Assembly: GCA_965221725.1 (NCBI GenBank)
Contig: OZ244909.1
Coordinates: forward strand, 806,001-870,000
Direction of reading: 5' to 3'
DNA from: HK1 sp965221725
Lineage (GTDB): Bacteria; Pseudomonadota; Gammaproteobacteria; HK1
Length of the DNA stretch: 64,000 nt
Shown here: positions 27,041 to 35,935 of the stretch, piece after piece
Layout: each line of letters starts with the position of its first letter
Numbering within the stretch: position 1 is the stretch's first letter
The notes under the pieces: generated by a model
The model's database searches: none
Told to the model about the DNA's origin: nothing
The model's input: only the letters and a program-made list of their open reading frames with translations
Translations under genes and position numbers: made by a program

Positions 27041-27883
27041 ATGCTGCAACTGACCGACATCCGCCGGGACTACCGGATCGGGCCGGTGACGACGGAGATC
27101 CTGCGCGGCGTCGATCTCACGGTCGAGGCGGGCGACCTCATGTCGATCATGGGGCCTTCGGGCAGCGGCAAGACCACCCTCATGAACATTATCGGGCTTC
27201 TGGACCGGCCCACCTCCGGCCGCTACGTGCTCGACGACCGCGACGTCTCGAAGCTCTCGGATGACAATCTGGCGAGGCTGCGCAACGCGCACATCGGCTT
27301 CGTGTTCCAGTCCTTCCAGTTGCTGCCGCGGCTGACGGCAGTGGAGAACGTCTCCCTGCCCCTGGTGTACCGGGGCACGGGTCGGGCGGAGATGCGGCGC
27401 CGGGCGCTCGAGGTTCTGGATCGGGTGGGCATGGGAGAGCGGACCGGCCACCGCCCGGATCAGCTCTCCGGCGGACAGAAGCAGCGGGTCGCGATCGCCC
27501 GGGCGCTCGTCGGGGAACCGGCGGTGGTGCTCGCCGACGAGCCGACCGGCGCTCTCGACGCCGCCACCGCGCACGAGGTGATGGCGCTGCTCACCAGCCT
27601 GAACACCGAAGGCAAGGTAACGATCCTCATCATCACCCACGATCCGGGGGTCGCGCGTCAATGCGCGCGCCAGGTCCGCATCCAGGAGGGCGCGCTCGTC
27701 GAGAGGACGGTCGGAGGGCCGGGCGCCTCCGGCGCCACGCCCCCACGCCCCCCCTCGTCCGGGGAAGGAGAAGACCGGCCAGGCCCGCCGGCAGCCGCCA
27801 CGCCCGACCCGAACGCCGCAACGGAAGAGACCTACCCACGGGGCGATGCCGAGAAGGCCGCCAATCCGGCCGCGCCGACATGA
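27041..27883 (+). CDS. MacB/LolD-type ABC transporter ATP-binding protein
   Basis: A 280-residue ATPase. Walker A MGPSGSGKTT is at residues 37-46, then FVFQSFQLLPRLTAVENV (Q-loop), signature LSGGQKQR, Walker B VVLADEPTGALD and the switch His in IITHDP. The core ends near residue 225. The last roughly 55 residues are a Pro/Gly/Ala-rich low-complexity tail, unusual for this family. The gene follows the PAS-adaptor by 7 bp and its stop overlaps the ATG of the permease gene (ATGA). It powers the tripartite MacAB-TolC-like exporter. Confidence 0.92.
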   Translation: MLQLTDIRRDYRIGPVTTEILRGVDLTVEAGDLMSIMGPSGSGKTTLMNIIGLLDRPTSGRYVLDDRDVSKLSDDNLARLRNAHIGFVFQSFQLLPRLTAVENVSLPLVYRGTGRAEMRRRALEVLDRVGMGERTGHRPDQLSGGQKQRVAIARALVGEPAVVLADEPTGALDAATAHEVMALLTSLNTEGKVTILIITHDPGVARQCARQVRIQEGALVERTVGGPGASGATPPRPPSSGEGEDRPGPPAAATPDPNAATEETYPRGDAEKAANPAAPT

Positions 27884-29115
27884 CGTCCGATCCCGGAGTG
27901 ATGTCCAGAGCCTTCACGATCCTTGTGGCCAACACCCGGGAGGCGGCCGACAGCCTGCGCCGGGCGAGACTGCGCACGGTGCTCGGCCTCGTCGGCATCA
28001 TGATCGGCATTTCGTCGGTGATCACGATGGTCTCGCTCGGCGAGATCGTCAAGGCGCAGGCCCGCAAGGAGTTCGAGGCCCTGGGCACCGACATTCTGGT
28101 GATACGGAAGTCCTATCAATTCTCGACCCCCGAGCAGCAGAAGGCGGTCATCGAGCGGGAAGATGCGGTGGTGCTGGCGCCGGAGGTGGCGTCGATCGCC
28201 CAGGCGGCGCCCCGGATCTCCGGGCACGGGACGTTCCGTCATGCGGGCCGCAGGGTCGGACAGGGCTCCGTCCAGGGCGTCACCGAATCGTTCGTGAGCG
28301 TGAACCGGCTGTCGGTGCGGACGGGGCGCTTCATCTCGGACCTCGACATCGGCCGGACCTGGTGCGTCATCGGCGCCAACATCGCGGACGCGATGCGCGA
28401 GGCCGGCACGGACCAGCCGGTGGGGGCGCTCCTCGAGGTCGGCGAGCATCTGCTCACGGTCGTGGGGGTGCTGGAGCCCCACCAGGAGAGCTACGCGCTG
28501 CCGATCCAGGTGGATGCGAACAACGCCGTGTTCGTGCCCATCACCACCGCACCGCGGGTGGCCGACAGTGCGGAGATCGACGTGATCGTCGCCCGCTCGC
28601 GCGCCGGCGTTCACCACGAGGCGGTGGTGGTGGACGTGCAGGCGTTCTTCCGGGCCCGGTCACCCCATCTCTCGCTCGACGTGGTGACCGCTAAGGAGCT
28701 GATCGCACGGATGGATTCACAGATGCAGCTTTTCACCTTGCTGCTGGCTGCGGTGGGCAGCATCGCGCTGATCGTCGGCGGGATCGGGATCATGAACATC
28801 ATGCTGGTGTCGGTGACGGAGCGGCGCCGCGAGATCGCCATCCGCCGCGCGCTCGGGGCGCGGCAGCGCGACATCCGCAGCCAGTTCCTCATCGAATCGG
28901 TCATCCTGACCATGGCGGGCGGTGTGCTCGGGGTGCTCCTCGGCCTGGTGGCAACCTGGGCGGTATGCTGGTTCACGCAGTGGGAATTCCTCATCTCCGG
29001 GCTGTCGGTGGCGAGCGGGCTCGGCACCGCAACGGTGGTGGGCCTGTTCTTCGGGTTCCAGCCGGCGCACCAGGCATCACGGCTCGACCCCATCGTGGGA
29101 TTGCAGGGGGAGTGA
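27880..29115 (+). CDS. MacB-like ABC transporter permease (FtsX fold)
   Basis: A 411-residue permease with the MacB topology. One N-terminal membrane helix (TVLGLVGIMIGISSVITMVSLG) is followed by a large periplasmic domain (about residues 60-270) and three C-terminal helices. The FtsX signature region is MNIMLVSVTERRREIAIRRALGARQRDI, ending in PAHQASRLDPIVGLQGE. Together with the separate ATPase, the PAS-adaptor and TolC it makes a complete tripartite mechanotransmission-type exporter encoded in one overlapping operon. Possible substrates are peptides, macrolide-like compounds or lipoproteins; none can be chosen from sequence. Confidence 0.93.
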   Translation: MTSDPGVMSRAFTILVANTREAADSLRRARLRTVLGLVGIMIGISSVITMVSLGEIVKAQARKEFEALGTDILVIRKSYQFSTPEQQKAVIEREDAVVLAPEVASIAQAAPRISGHGTFRHAGRRVGQGSVQGVTESFVSVNRLSVRTGRFISDLDIGRTWCVIGANIADAMREAGTDQPVGALLEVGEHLLTVVGVLEPHQESYALPIQVDANNAVFVPITTAPRVADSAEIDVIVARSRAGVHHEAVVVDVQAFFRARSPHLSLDVVTAKELIARMDSQMQLFTLLLAAVGSIALIVGGIGIMNIMLVSVTERRREIAIRRALGARQRDIRSQFLIESVILTMAGGVLGVLLGLVATWAVCWFTQWEFLISGLSVASGLGTATVVGLFFGFQPAHQASRLDPIVGLQGE

Positions 29116-29145
29116 GGCGGAGGCGGCGCCCGGGCCAGGGGCGCG

Positions 29146-29577
29146 ATGGAGACGATCGAGGCGATGGACGAGACCACGACGCTGATCGCGTTCGACTTCG
29201 GCGAGAAGCGGATCGGCACCGCCATCGGGCAGACCGTGACCCGCACCGCCACGCCGCTCGAGACCATTCCGGTGCGACGGTCACGGCCGGACTGGAACGC
29301 CATCGACCGGCTCATCGGCGCCTGGAGGCCGGATGCGCTCGTGGTCGGGCTCCCCCTAAACATGGACGGCACGTCCCAGCGGATCACCGGCCGGGCACGC
29401 CGATTCGCGAACCGGCTCCGGGCGCGTTCCGGGCTGCCGGTCCACCTCGCCGACGAGCGGCTCTCCACCCGCGAGGCGTGGACCCGCCTCATCGAGAGCG
29501 GCTCGCACCGCGTCGGCCCGGACCCCCTGGCGGCGCAGGTCATCCTGGAGGGGTGGTTCACCGAGCACGACGCCTGA
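29146..29577 (+). CDS. ruvX: RuvX/YqgF Holliday-junction resolvase-like nuclease
   Basis: A 143-residue RNase H-fold protein of the YqgF family. It has the first acidic strand LIAFDFGEKRIGTAIG, then VVGLPLNMDGTSQ, VHLADERLSTREA with the second acid, and the end DPLAAQVILEGWF. In other bacteria it takes part in pre-16S rRNA processing and/or recombination. ATG 29146 has AGGGG upstream; ATG 29164 is a second option. It lies 30 bp behind the permease gene and may be read from the same transcript, though the functions are unrelated. Confidence 0.93.
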   Translation: METIEAMDETTTLIAFDFGEKRIGTAIGQTVTRTATPLETIPVRRSRPDWNAIDRLIGAWRPDALVVGLPLNMDGTSQRITGRARRFANRLRARSGLPVHLADERLSTREAWTRLIESGSHRVGPDPLAAQVILEGWFTEHDA

Positions 29578-29619
29578 ATCGGGCCGTGCCGCCCCATGCA
29601 TCACCCGGAGAGTAGTCCG

Positions 29620-32157
29620 ATGACCTCGACGCTGTTCAATCTCTACGAACGACTGGTGCTCAAGTACCCCGCGCGGGTTCTGGTGGTGATGCTCGCAGTG
29701 CTCGTGTTCTTCGCCTGGCAAGCGCGCCACTTCGAGCTCGACGCCTCGGCCGATTCGCTCCTGCTGGAGGATGACCGCGATCTGCGGACCCTGCGCGCGC
29801 TGCAGGCGCGCTACGCATCGAAGGATCTGCTCATCGTCACCTTCTCGCCGGGGGGGGATGTCTTCGAGGCGTCCTCCCTGACCCGGCTTCGCACCCTGCG
29901 CGATCGGCTGCGGGCCGCGCCCGGCGTCGAATCGGTCACCAGCATCCTCGACGTACCCCTCCTCGACAACGTCGAGGACGCCTCGCTGGCCGCAGTCGCC
30001 GACAACCTCCGTACCCTCGAAGATCCGGAGACCGACCGCGACCGCGCCCGGGCGGAGCTGCTCGCGAGCCCGGTGTTCTCCGAGATCATCGTGAGCGCCG
30101 ATGCGCGCACCACCGCGCTCCTGCTCACCATGCGCGACGACGAGGCCTTCCGCGCCCGGCTCGACCAGCGCAACCGGCTACTCGTCGCGCGCTATTCGCA
30201 AGGCCTCGATCCCGCCGCCCGCACCGAGGTGGAGACGGAACTCGCGCGCATCGAGCCGCTCTACGAAGCCGCGAAGCGCCGCGCCACCGCGAGCCGGCGG
30301 GCCGAGATCGCGACCATCCGGGGCGTGCTCGCGGAGCTGCGCTCCGACTCCGGCGCCGACACGCCCGGCGCCGGAGGCACCGTGCATCTCGGCGGCGTGC
30401 CGATGATCGCGGACGACATGATCACCTTCGTGCGCAACGACCTCGTGGTGTTCGGGATCGGGGTGGCGATTTTCATCGTGATCGTGCTCGGGCTGATCTT
30501 CCGCGAGGCGCGGTGGGTGGCGCTCCCCCTCGCGGGCTGCTTCTACGCCGGCCTGCTGATGATCGGGATGCTCGGCCTCGTGGGGTGGAAGGTCACCGTG
30601 ATCTCGTCGAACTTCCTGGCCCTGATGCTCATCATCACCATCTCGATGAACATCCACCTCACGGTGCGCTACCGCCAGCTTCATCGCGACTTTCCCGACC
30701 TCTCGCACCACGATCTCGTCGCGACCACCGTGCGGCGCATGGTCTGGCCCTGCCTCTACACCGCGCTCACCACCATCATCGGCTTCGGGTCGCTCGTATT
30801 CAGCGGCATCAAGCCGGTCATCGACTTCGGGTGGATGATGAGCATCGGGCTCGGGGTCACCTTCGTCACCGCCTTCACCCTCTTCCCCGCCGTGGTGCTG
30901 CTGCTCGGACGCCCCCCCCGCCGCCGGGGCGGCACCCCCGGGCGAGACGACGGGGAGGCCGCGTTCACACGTGCGGTCACCCGGCGCCTCGCGCTCGCGG
31001 CCGAGCGGCACGGTGGATGGGTGCTGGCCGCCGCCGGCGCGCTGCTGGTGGTCTGCGCACTCGGGGTCTCGCGGCTCACCGTGGAAAACAGCTTCGTCGA
31101 CTACTTCAGCGAGGACACCGAGATCTACCGGGGGCTCGCACTCATCGACCGGGAGCTCGGCGGCACCACGCCGCTGGAGATCGTCCTCGACCTCGACGAG
31201 GACCGCATCTTCGACGACGAGCCGGCGCCGAAGCCCGTCGAGTACGACGCGGAAGCCGAACGCGAGAAGGCCGCCTACTGGTTCACCGAGTTCAAGATCG
31301 AGCGCATCAAGGAGGTTCACGACTGGCTCGCGAGCCAGCCGGAAGTCGGCAAGGTGCTCTCGCTCGCCTCACTGGTGCGGGTGGGGGAGATGCTCAACGA
31401 CGGCGAGCCGCTCGACAGCCTGGAACTCGCCCTGGTCTACCGGCGCGCCCCGGAGGATCTGAGGCGCAGCCTCATCGACCCCTACATCGACATCCTGTGG
31501 GACGAGGCGCGGATCTCGCTCCGCATCCGCGACACCCTGCCCGACCTGCACCGTGAGGAGCTGCTCGACCGGATCCGCACCGGCCTGAGCGAAGATCTGG
31601 ATCTCGGCCCGGACGACGTCACCGTGAGCGGGCTGCTGGTGCTCTACAACAACATGCTCCAGAGCCTGTTCACGTCGCAGATCTCGACGCTGGGGGCGGT
31701 GCTCGCGGGGGTCACGCTCATGCTGCTGCTGCTGTTCCGATCGGCCACACTCGCGGTGCTCGGCATCGTGCCGAACCTGCTCGCGGCGGGGGCGGTGCTG
31801 GGGACGATGGGCCTCGCCGGGGTCCCGCTCGACTTCATGACCATCACCGTCGCCGCGGTCACCATCGGCATCGCCGTGGACAACGCAATCCACTACATCT
31901 ACCGCTTCCGCGAGGAATTCGCGCAGAGACGCGACTACATCGCGACCATGCGCGTGTGCCACGCGAACATCGGCCGGGCGGTGTTCTACACCTCGGCCAC
32001 CATCATCTTCGGTTTCTCGATCCTGATGCTCTCGAACTTCATGCCCACCATCTATTTCGGGCTGCTGACGGGGCTCGCGATGGCGATCGCGCTCCTCGCG
32101 GCGCTCACCCTCCTGCCGAAACTCATCCTGCTCACCAAGCCGTTCGGCCCCGCGTGA
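29620..32157 (+). CDS. MMPL/RND-superfamily transporter
   Basis: An 845-residue RND-superfamily membrane protein with two repeats, each one helix, a large periplasmic loop and five helices. The first block has LLLEDDRDLRTLRALQARY after TM1 and helices from about residue 275 (VVFGIGVAIFIVIVLGLIF). The second block has LTVENSFVDYFSEDTEIYRG after TM7, and late motifs FMTITVAAVTIGIAVDNAIHYIYRFREE. This is the COG1033-type predicted exporter group related to lipid-moving MMPL and hopanoid exporters. No adaptor accompanies it. GGAG eight bases upstream supports ATG 29620. Substrate unknown; a hydrophobic lipid is plausible by family. Confidence 0.88.
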   Translation: MTSTLFNLYERLVLKYPARVLVVMLAVLVFFAWQARHFELDASADSLLLEDDRDLRTLRALQARYASKDLLIVTFSPGGDVFEASSLTRLRTLRDRLRAAPGVESVTSILDVPLLDNVEDASLAAVADNLRTLEDPETDRDRARAELLASPVFSEIIVSADARTTALLLTMRDDEAFRARLDQRNRLLVARYSQGLDPAARTEVETELARIEPLYEAAKRRATASRRAEIATIRGVLAELRSDSGADTPGAGGTVHLGGVPMIADDMITFVRNDLVVFGIGVAIFIVIVLGLIFREARWVALPLAGCFYAGLLMIGMLGLVGWKVTVISSNFLALMLIITISMNIHLTVRYRQLHRDFPDLSHHDLVATTVRRMVWPCLYTALTTIIGFGSLVFSGIKPVIDFGWMMSIGLGVTFVTAFTLFPAVVLLLGRPPRRRGGTPGRDDGEAAFTRAVTRRLALAAERHGGWVLAAAGALLVVCALGVSRLTVENSFVDYFSEDTEIYRGLALIDRELGGTTPLEIVLDLDEDRIFDDEPAPKPVEYDAEAEREKAAYWFTEFKIERIKEVHDWLASQPEVGKVLSLASLVRVGEMLNDGEPLDSLELALVYRRAPEDLRRSLIDPYIDILWDEARISLRIRDTLPDLHREELLDRIRTGLSEDLDLGPDDVTVSGLLVLYNNMLQSLFTSQISTLGAVLAGVTLMLLLLFRSATLAVLGIVPNLLAAGAVLGTMGLAGVPLDFMTITVAAVTIGIAVDNAIHYIYRFREEFAQRRDYIATMRVCHANIGRAVFYTSATIIFGFSILMLSNFMPTIYFGLLTGLAMAIALLAALTLLPKLILLTKPFGPA

Positions 32158-32166
32158 CGATTCAGC

Positions 32167-32340
32167 TCAGCTTCCCCGCACGGGCGGGAAATCCGGCGGG
32201 CCATCCAGGCGCCCGCGCAAATAGGACACATCACGCTCGACAATGCCGATTCGGTCGCTGAGCTTGGCGATATCCCACTTCAGCCACGCGAACAATCCAA
32301 TCTGAATACCGGCGATCGCAATAATGGTTCCCCAGTCCAT
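32167..32340 (-). CDS. Small single-span membrane protein
   Basis: A 57-residue open frame with one N-terminal membrane helix (WGTIIAIAGIQIGLFAWLKW) followed by a short coiled-coil-like stretch (DIAKLSDRIGIVERDVSYLRGRLDG) and a Pro-rich end. The composition is that of a real small protein, and the pattern resembles short membrane-anchored coiled-coil proteins of unknown role. It ends 9 bp from the stop of the convergent MMPL gene. ATG 32340 is the start that places the helix at the N-terminus. Confidence 0.6.
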   Translation of the reverse strand: MDWGTIIAIAGIQIGLFAWLKWDIAKLSDRIGIVERDVSYLRGRLDGPPDFPPVRGS

Positions 32341-32433
32341 GATCGAACTCTCGCAGGTGGGCCCGGCGGACTGAAGCATACTGTGTCCGCAACCACCCGG
32401 GGAAATCTCGTGAAGCCTGTTGTCTCGTGAAGC

Positions 32434-33609
32434 CTATTCCGGCGCACGCGCCGACCCGCGCAGCACCAGATAGCCGACGATTCCCGACATCAACGACCCG
32501 CTCAGCACTCCGAGCCGGACCGCGTTCTGAAGCTCCGGACCGTCGAAGGCGAGGGTGCCGATGAACAGGCTCATGGTGAAGCCGATACCGGCCAGCGCCC
32601 CGGCGCCGTAGACGTGTCGCCAGGTGACGCCCTCCGGCAACCGGCACAGGCCGAGCGCCACCCCCACCCAGGTGAAGCCGAACACGCCGATCTGCTTGCC
32701 CACGAACAGCCCGAGGGCGATGCCGAGCGGCAGGGGCGCGACGAGATCGGACAGCGACATCCCGCCCAACTGGACCCCTGCGTTCGCAAACGCGAACAAC
32801 GGCATGACGAACAGGGTGACGAATCCGTACAGCGCATGTTCCGCCCGTACCAGCGGCGGTTTCTGCGTGGTATCGCCCGTGCGCAGCGGCACGAACAGCG
32901 AGATCACCACCCCGGCCAGCGTCGCGTGCACGCCCGACTTCAGCACCGCCACCCACATGATCGTCCCCACGAGCACGTAGGGCAGGAGTCGCGTTACCCC
33001 GGAGAGGTTCAGCGCCAGGAGCGCAACCGCGCCCACCGCGCCGATGGCGAGTGAAGTGACCGACAGGTCGGCGGAGTAGAACAGCGCAATGATGATGATG
33101 GCCCCCAGGTCGTCGATGACCGCCAGCGCGAGCAGAAACACTTTCAGGGCCGGGGGCACACGCGTACCGAGCAACGCCAGCACGCCGACCGCGAATGCGA
33201 TGTCCGTCGCGGCCGGAATCGCCCAGCCCCGCAACGCCTGCGGGTCGTCGATGTTGATGGCGACGAAGACCAGCGCCGGCACCAGCATCCCGCCGATGGC
33301 GGCCAGCACCGGGAGCACCGCCTGACGCCACGAGGACAGGTTGCCTTCGAGGAGTTCGCGCTTGATCTCCAGCCCGACGAGGAAGAAGAACAGCGCCATC
33401 AGCCCGTCGTTGATCCACAGCAGCAGCGGCTTCTCGATGGCGAGCGCCCCGACCTTGACCACCACCGGCACGGTCAGTAGGGCGTCGTAGAGCCAGGCCA
33501 GGGGCGAGTTGTTCAGCACGAGCGCGGCGGCCGCCGCGCACATCAACAGCACCCCGCCCGCAGCTTCATGCCTCAGTGCGTTCGACAGGCGAAGGATGAG
33601 AGTGGACAT
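32434..33609 (-). CDS. nhaA: Na+/H+ antiporter NhaA
   Basis: A 391-residue NhaA-type antiporter. The ion-binding Asp pair is seen at residues 166-167 (ALAVIDDLGAI), with the assembly motif PAATDIAFAVGVLALLG (Asp136) and the C-terminal GAGALAGIGFTMSLFIGTLAF. The early ALFFFLVGLEIKRELLEG segment is also diagnostic. It exchanges Na+ for H+ across the inner membrane. ATG 33609 is chosen because GGAGG lies seven bases upstream; a TTG two codons earlier is in frame. Confidence 0.95.
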   Translation of the reverse strand: MSTLILRLSNALRHEAAGGVLLMCAAAAALVLNNSPLAWLYDALLTVPVVVKVGALAIEKPLLLWINDGLMALFFFLVGLEIKRELLEGNLSSWRQAVLPVLAAIGGMLVPALVFVAINIDDPQALRGWAIPAATDIAFAVGVLALLGTRVPPALKVFLLALAVIDDLGAIIIIALFYSADLSVTSLAIGAVGAVALLALNLSGVTRLLPYVLVGTIMWVAVLKSGVHATLAGVVISLFVPLRTGDTTQKPPLVRAEHALYGFVTLFVMPLFAFANAGVQLGGMSLSDLVAPLPLGIALGLFVGKQIGVFGFTWVGVALGLCRLPEGVTWRHVYGAGALAGIGFTMSLFIGTLAFDGPELQNAVRLGVLSGSLMSGIVGYLVLRGSARAPE

Positions 33610-33799
33610 GCACAAGCCTCCGGTTCATGCGTCGGGTTCAGGGGTGCGGCGCCGAGATAATCGGATCTTCAGCGGCCGGAATTCAGGTTGCCACCCACAC
33701 CCAGTGCGGTTCCGACCACGGGGGACGGGGCTTCCTCAAGCCTGATTTTCGGGGTTCGGCCGGCGTGATATCAAGCGCCGGAGCCCCGTATGCGCAGGA

Positions 33800-33971
33800 A
33801 TGACGTTGCTGCCGCAGCCAGGGTCATGCCGATGGCATCATCCCTGCTTCACATGGATGACGTTGTTGCCGCAGCCGTGACCACGTCGATGGCATCATTC
33901 TCGATCTGCGGGAATGACGTTGCTGCCGCAGCCAGGGTCATGCCGATGGCGCCATTGTCGCCTTGGCGGGA
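33800..33971. repeat. Three-copy tandem repeat of 57-58 bp
   Basis: Units begin with ATGACGTTG at 33800, 33857 and 33914, and a partial fourth (ATGAC) starts at 33972. Units 1 and 3 share GCTGCCGCAGCCAGGGTCATGCCGATGGC nearly exactly; unit 2 has drifted. The first two spacings are multiples of three, so an open frame (33790-33975) shows a repeated NDVAAAARVMPMA block, but there is no ribosome-binding site and no sign of a gene. The 515-bp gap between nhaA and phoH holds nothing else I can support. Confidence 0.7.
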
Positions 33972-34112
33972 ATGACAGCAGGAGGAGTCACACGTCCGGC
34001 GAATGCGCCTCGCGGCTACACTACCGATGTCCGCACGGGGAAGATCGGCCGGGGTCGGCTCGGCCGGACCCACCCCGACCCCGAGAGCGACCGGACTCGA
34101 CCGGGACGACGG

Positions 34113-34223
34113 GCAGGAGCACCGATGTCCGACCGCCACAGCCATCCCGCCGGGGCCGGCCCCGCAGGAGCCGACCACCCGCCGCAGGGAGCACCGATGT
34201 CCGACCGCCACAGCCATCCCGCC
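34113..34223 (+). repeat. Duplicated ribosome-binding site and start codon of the PhoH gene
   Basis: A 39-40 bp sequence containing the Shine-Dalgarno box, ACCG spacer, ATG and codons for SDRHSHPA occurs at 34113-34151 and again at 34184-34223. The period is 72 bp between start codons, with one extra G inside the second ribosome-binding site. Both ATGs are in the same frame, so translation can start at either. Confidence 0.8.
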
Positions 34224-35777
34224 CCTTCGGCGACGTTCATCCTGGATACGAGCGTCCTCATGCAGGACCCCACCGCCCTGTTCCGGTTCCGGGAGCACGA
34301 CGTGTACCTGCCCATGGTGGTGCTGGAGGAGCTGGACGCCGCGAAGAAAGGGACATCGGAGGCCGCGCACAACGTGCGCGAAGTCAGCCGGATTCTCGAC
34401 GAGATCATCCGGGATGCGGACGACACCGCCGTCGGGCGCGGGATTGCGCTCCCCGGTCCGGGGGACGGAGCCGGGAGCGGCCGCCTGTTCCTGCAGACCC
34501 GGGTCCATCCCGATCTCCTCCCGGACGCCCTCCCCGGCTCGAAGCCGGACAACGGCATCCTGAACGTCGCCCGGGCACTGCAACGGGAGCATCCGGAGCG
34601 CCGGGTGGTGGTGGTCTCGCGGGACATCAACCTGCGCATCAAGGCCCGGGCGCTGGGAATCCACGCCGAAGACTACCGCGCCGATGTCGTCCTCGACGAT
34701 GTCTCGCTCCTCTACCCCGGCGTGTACCGGGTGCCCGAAGGCTACCGGGAAGGGCAAATCGGCCCTGGCAACCCCGGGCCGGGGAACCGACGGACGGATG
34801 ACCGTCCTGCCCCTTCCGACGAGAAGGTGCAAGCAGATGACGAACTCGGGCAGGAGGACGGGCAGGCGGACGACCGTCTTGCCGTCTCCGGGGAGAAGGC
34901 GCGGGCAGATGGCGGCCTCGCGCCGGAGGACAGGCGGACGTACAACAGACAGACAAGCGACAGACGAACAAGCCGCCCGATCGAGGAGGCGCAAGCGGCC
35001 GAATGGTTCCCGAACCAGTGCCTGTATCCCGGCGGACCGACGGGCGCGGGCGTGGTGGTGCACCGGGCCGAGGACGGAAAGACGGTGCTGGAGCCCGTGC
35101 GCGACTACCGGACCGGCGGCGACACCGTGTGGGGGGTCAGCGCCCGCAACGTCGAGCAGAACTTCGCGCTGAACCTGCTCATGGATCCGGATGTCGACTT
35201 CGTCACCCTGATCGGCACCGCGGGCACCGGCAAGACCCTGCTCGCGCTCGCCGCCGGACTCGCCCAGACGCTGGACGACAAACGCTACCGCGAGATCGTG
35301 ATGACCCGGATCACGGTACCCGTGGCCGACGACATCGGTTTCCTGCCCGGCACCGAGGAGGAGAAGATGGCCCCGTGGATGGGGGCGCTCGCGGACAACC
35401 TGGAGGTCCTCGCGGACCTCGAGTCGGGCGGCGGCTGGGGGCGGGCGGTCACCGACGAACTGCTCCGCCACCGCATCCGGGTCCGCTCGCTCAACTTCAT
35501 GCGCGGGCGCACCTTCCTCAACCGCTACCTCATCCTCGACGAGGCGCAGAACCTCACCCGCCACCAGATGAAGACCCTGATCACGCGGGCCGGACCGGGG
35601 ACCAAGATGGTGTGCCTCGGCAACGTGAGGCAGATCGACACCCCGTGGCTCTCCGAGACCACGTCGGGGCTGACCCACGTTGTCGACCGGTTCAAGCACT
35701 GGCGCCACAGCGGACACGTGACGCTGGTGCGCGGCGAACGCTCACGGCTCGCGGACTTCGCGGCGGAGGGTCTGTAG
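34125..35777 (+). CDS. PhoH-family ATPase with N-terminal PIN domain (PhoH2-like)
   Basis: A 550-residue protein. Residues about 36-190 are a PIN ribonuclease domain (TFILDTSVLMQDPTALFRF, VVLEELDAAKKG, DNGILNVAR, VVVVSRDINLRIKA). A hydrophilic linker (about 205-300) contains drifted internal repeats such as DDRPAPSDEKVQADDELGQ and DDRLAVSGEKARADGGL. Then follows the PhoH ATPase, with Walker A GTAGTGKT starting near residue 364 and Walker B ILDEAQN near 471. PIN-PhoH proteins act as RNA helicases/RNases. ATG 34125 is used; ATG 34197 is an equally good start because the initiation region is duplicated. Confidence 0.92.
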   Translation: MSDRHSHPAGAGPAGADHPPQGAPMSDRHSHPAPSATFILDTSVLMQDPTALFRFREHDVYLPMVVLEELDAAKKGTSEAAHNVREVSRILDEIIRDADDTAVGRGIALPGPGDGAGSGRLFLQTRVHPDLLPDALPGSKPDNGILNVARALQREHPERRVVVVSRDINLRIKARALGIHAEDYRADVVLDDVSLLYPGVYRVPEGYREGQIGPGNPGPGNRRTDDRPAPSDEKVQADDELGQEDGQADDRLAVSGEKARADGGLAPEDRRTYNRQTSDRRTSRPIEEAQAAEWFPNQCLYPGGPTGAGVVVHRAEDGKTVLEPVRDYRTGGDTVWGVSARNVEQNFALNLLMDPDVDFVTLIGTAGTGKTLLALAAGLAQTLDDKRYREIVMTRITVPVADDIGFLPGTEEEKMAPWMGALADNLEVLADLESGGGWGRAVTDELLRHRIRVRSLNFMRGRTFLNRYLILDEAQNLTRHQMKTLITRAGPGTKMVCLGNVRQIDTPWLSETTSGLTHVVDRFKHWRHSGHVTLVRGERSRLADFAAEGL

Positions 35778-35935
35778 TAGGCCGACACCGCTGAATCGAT
35801 GGATCCGGATGCTCCATCAGCGCCGACGCGCAGATTCCGGTGCGAGTCATGCATTCATCAGCGGTGAGTTGTCGCGCCGACAGGCCCGCATTTTTCACCA
35901 GGTCAGCCGTGCTGATCACGCTCCGGGAGGGAGAC

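Noticed and set aside
33790..33975. Open frame with 19-residue repeats (61 codons)
   Set aside because: No ribosome-binding site, drifted middle unit, no protein-like context; treated as a DNA repeat.
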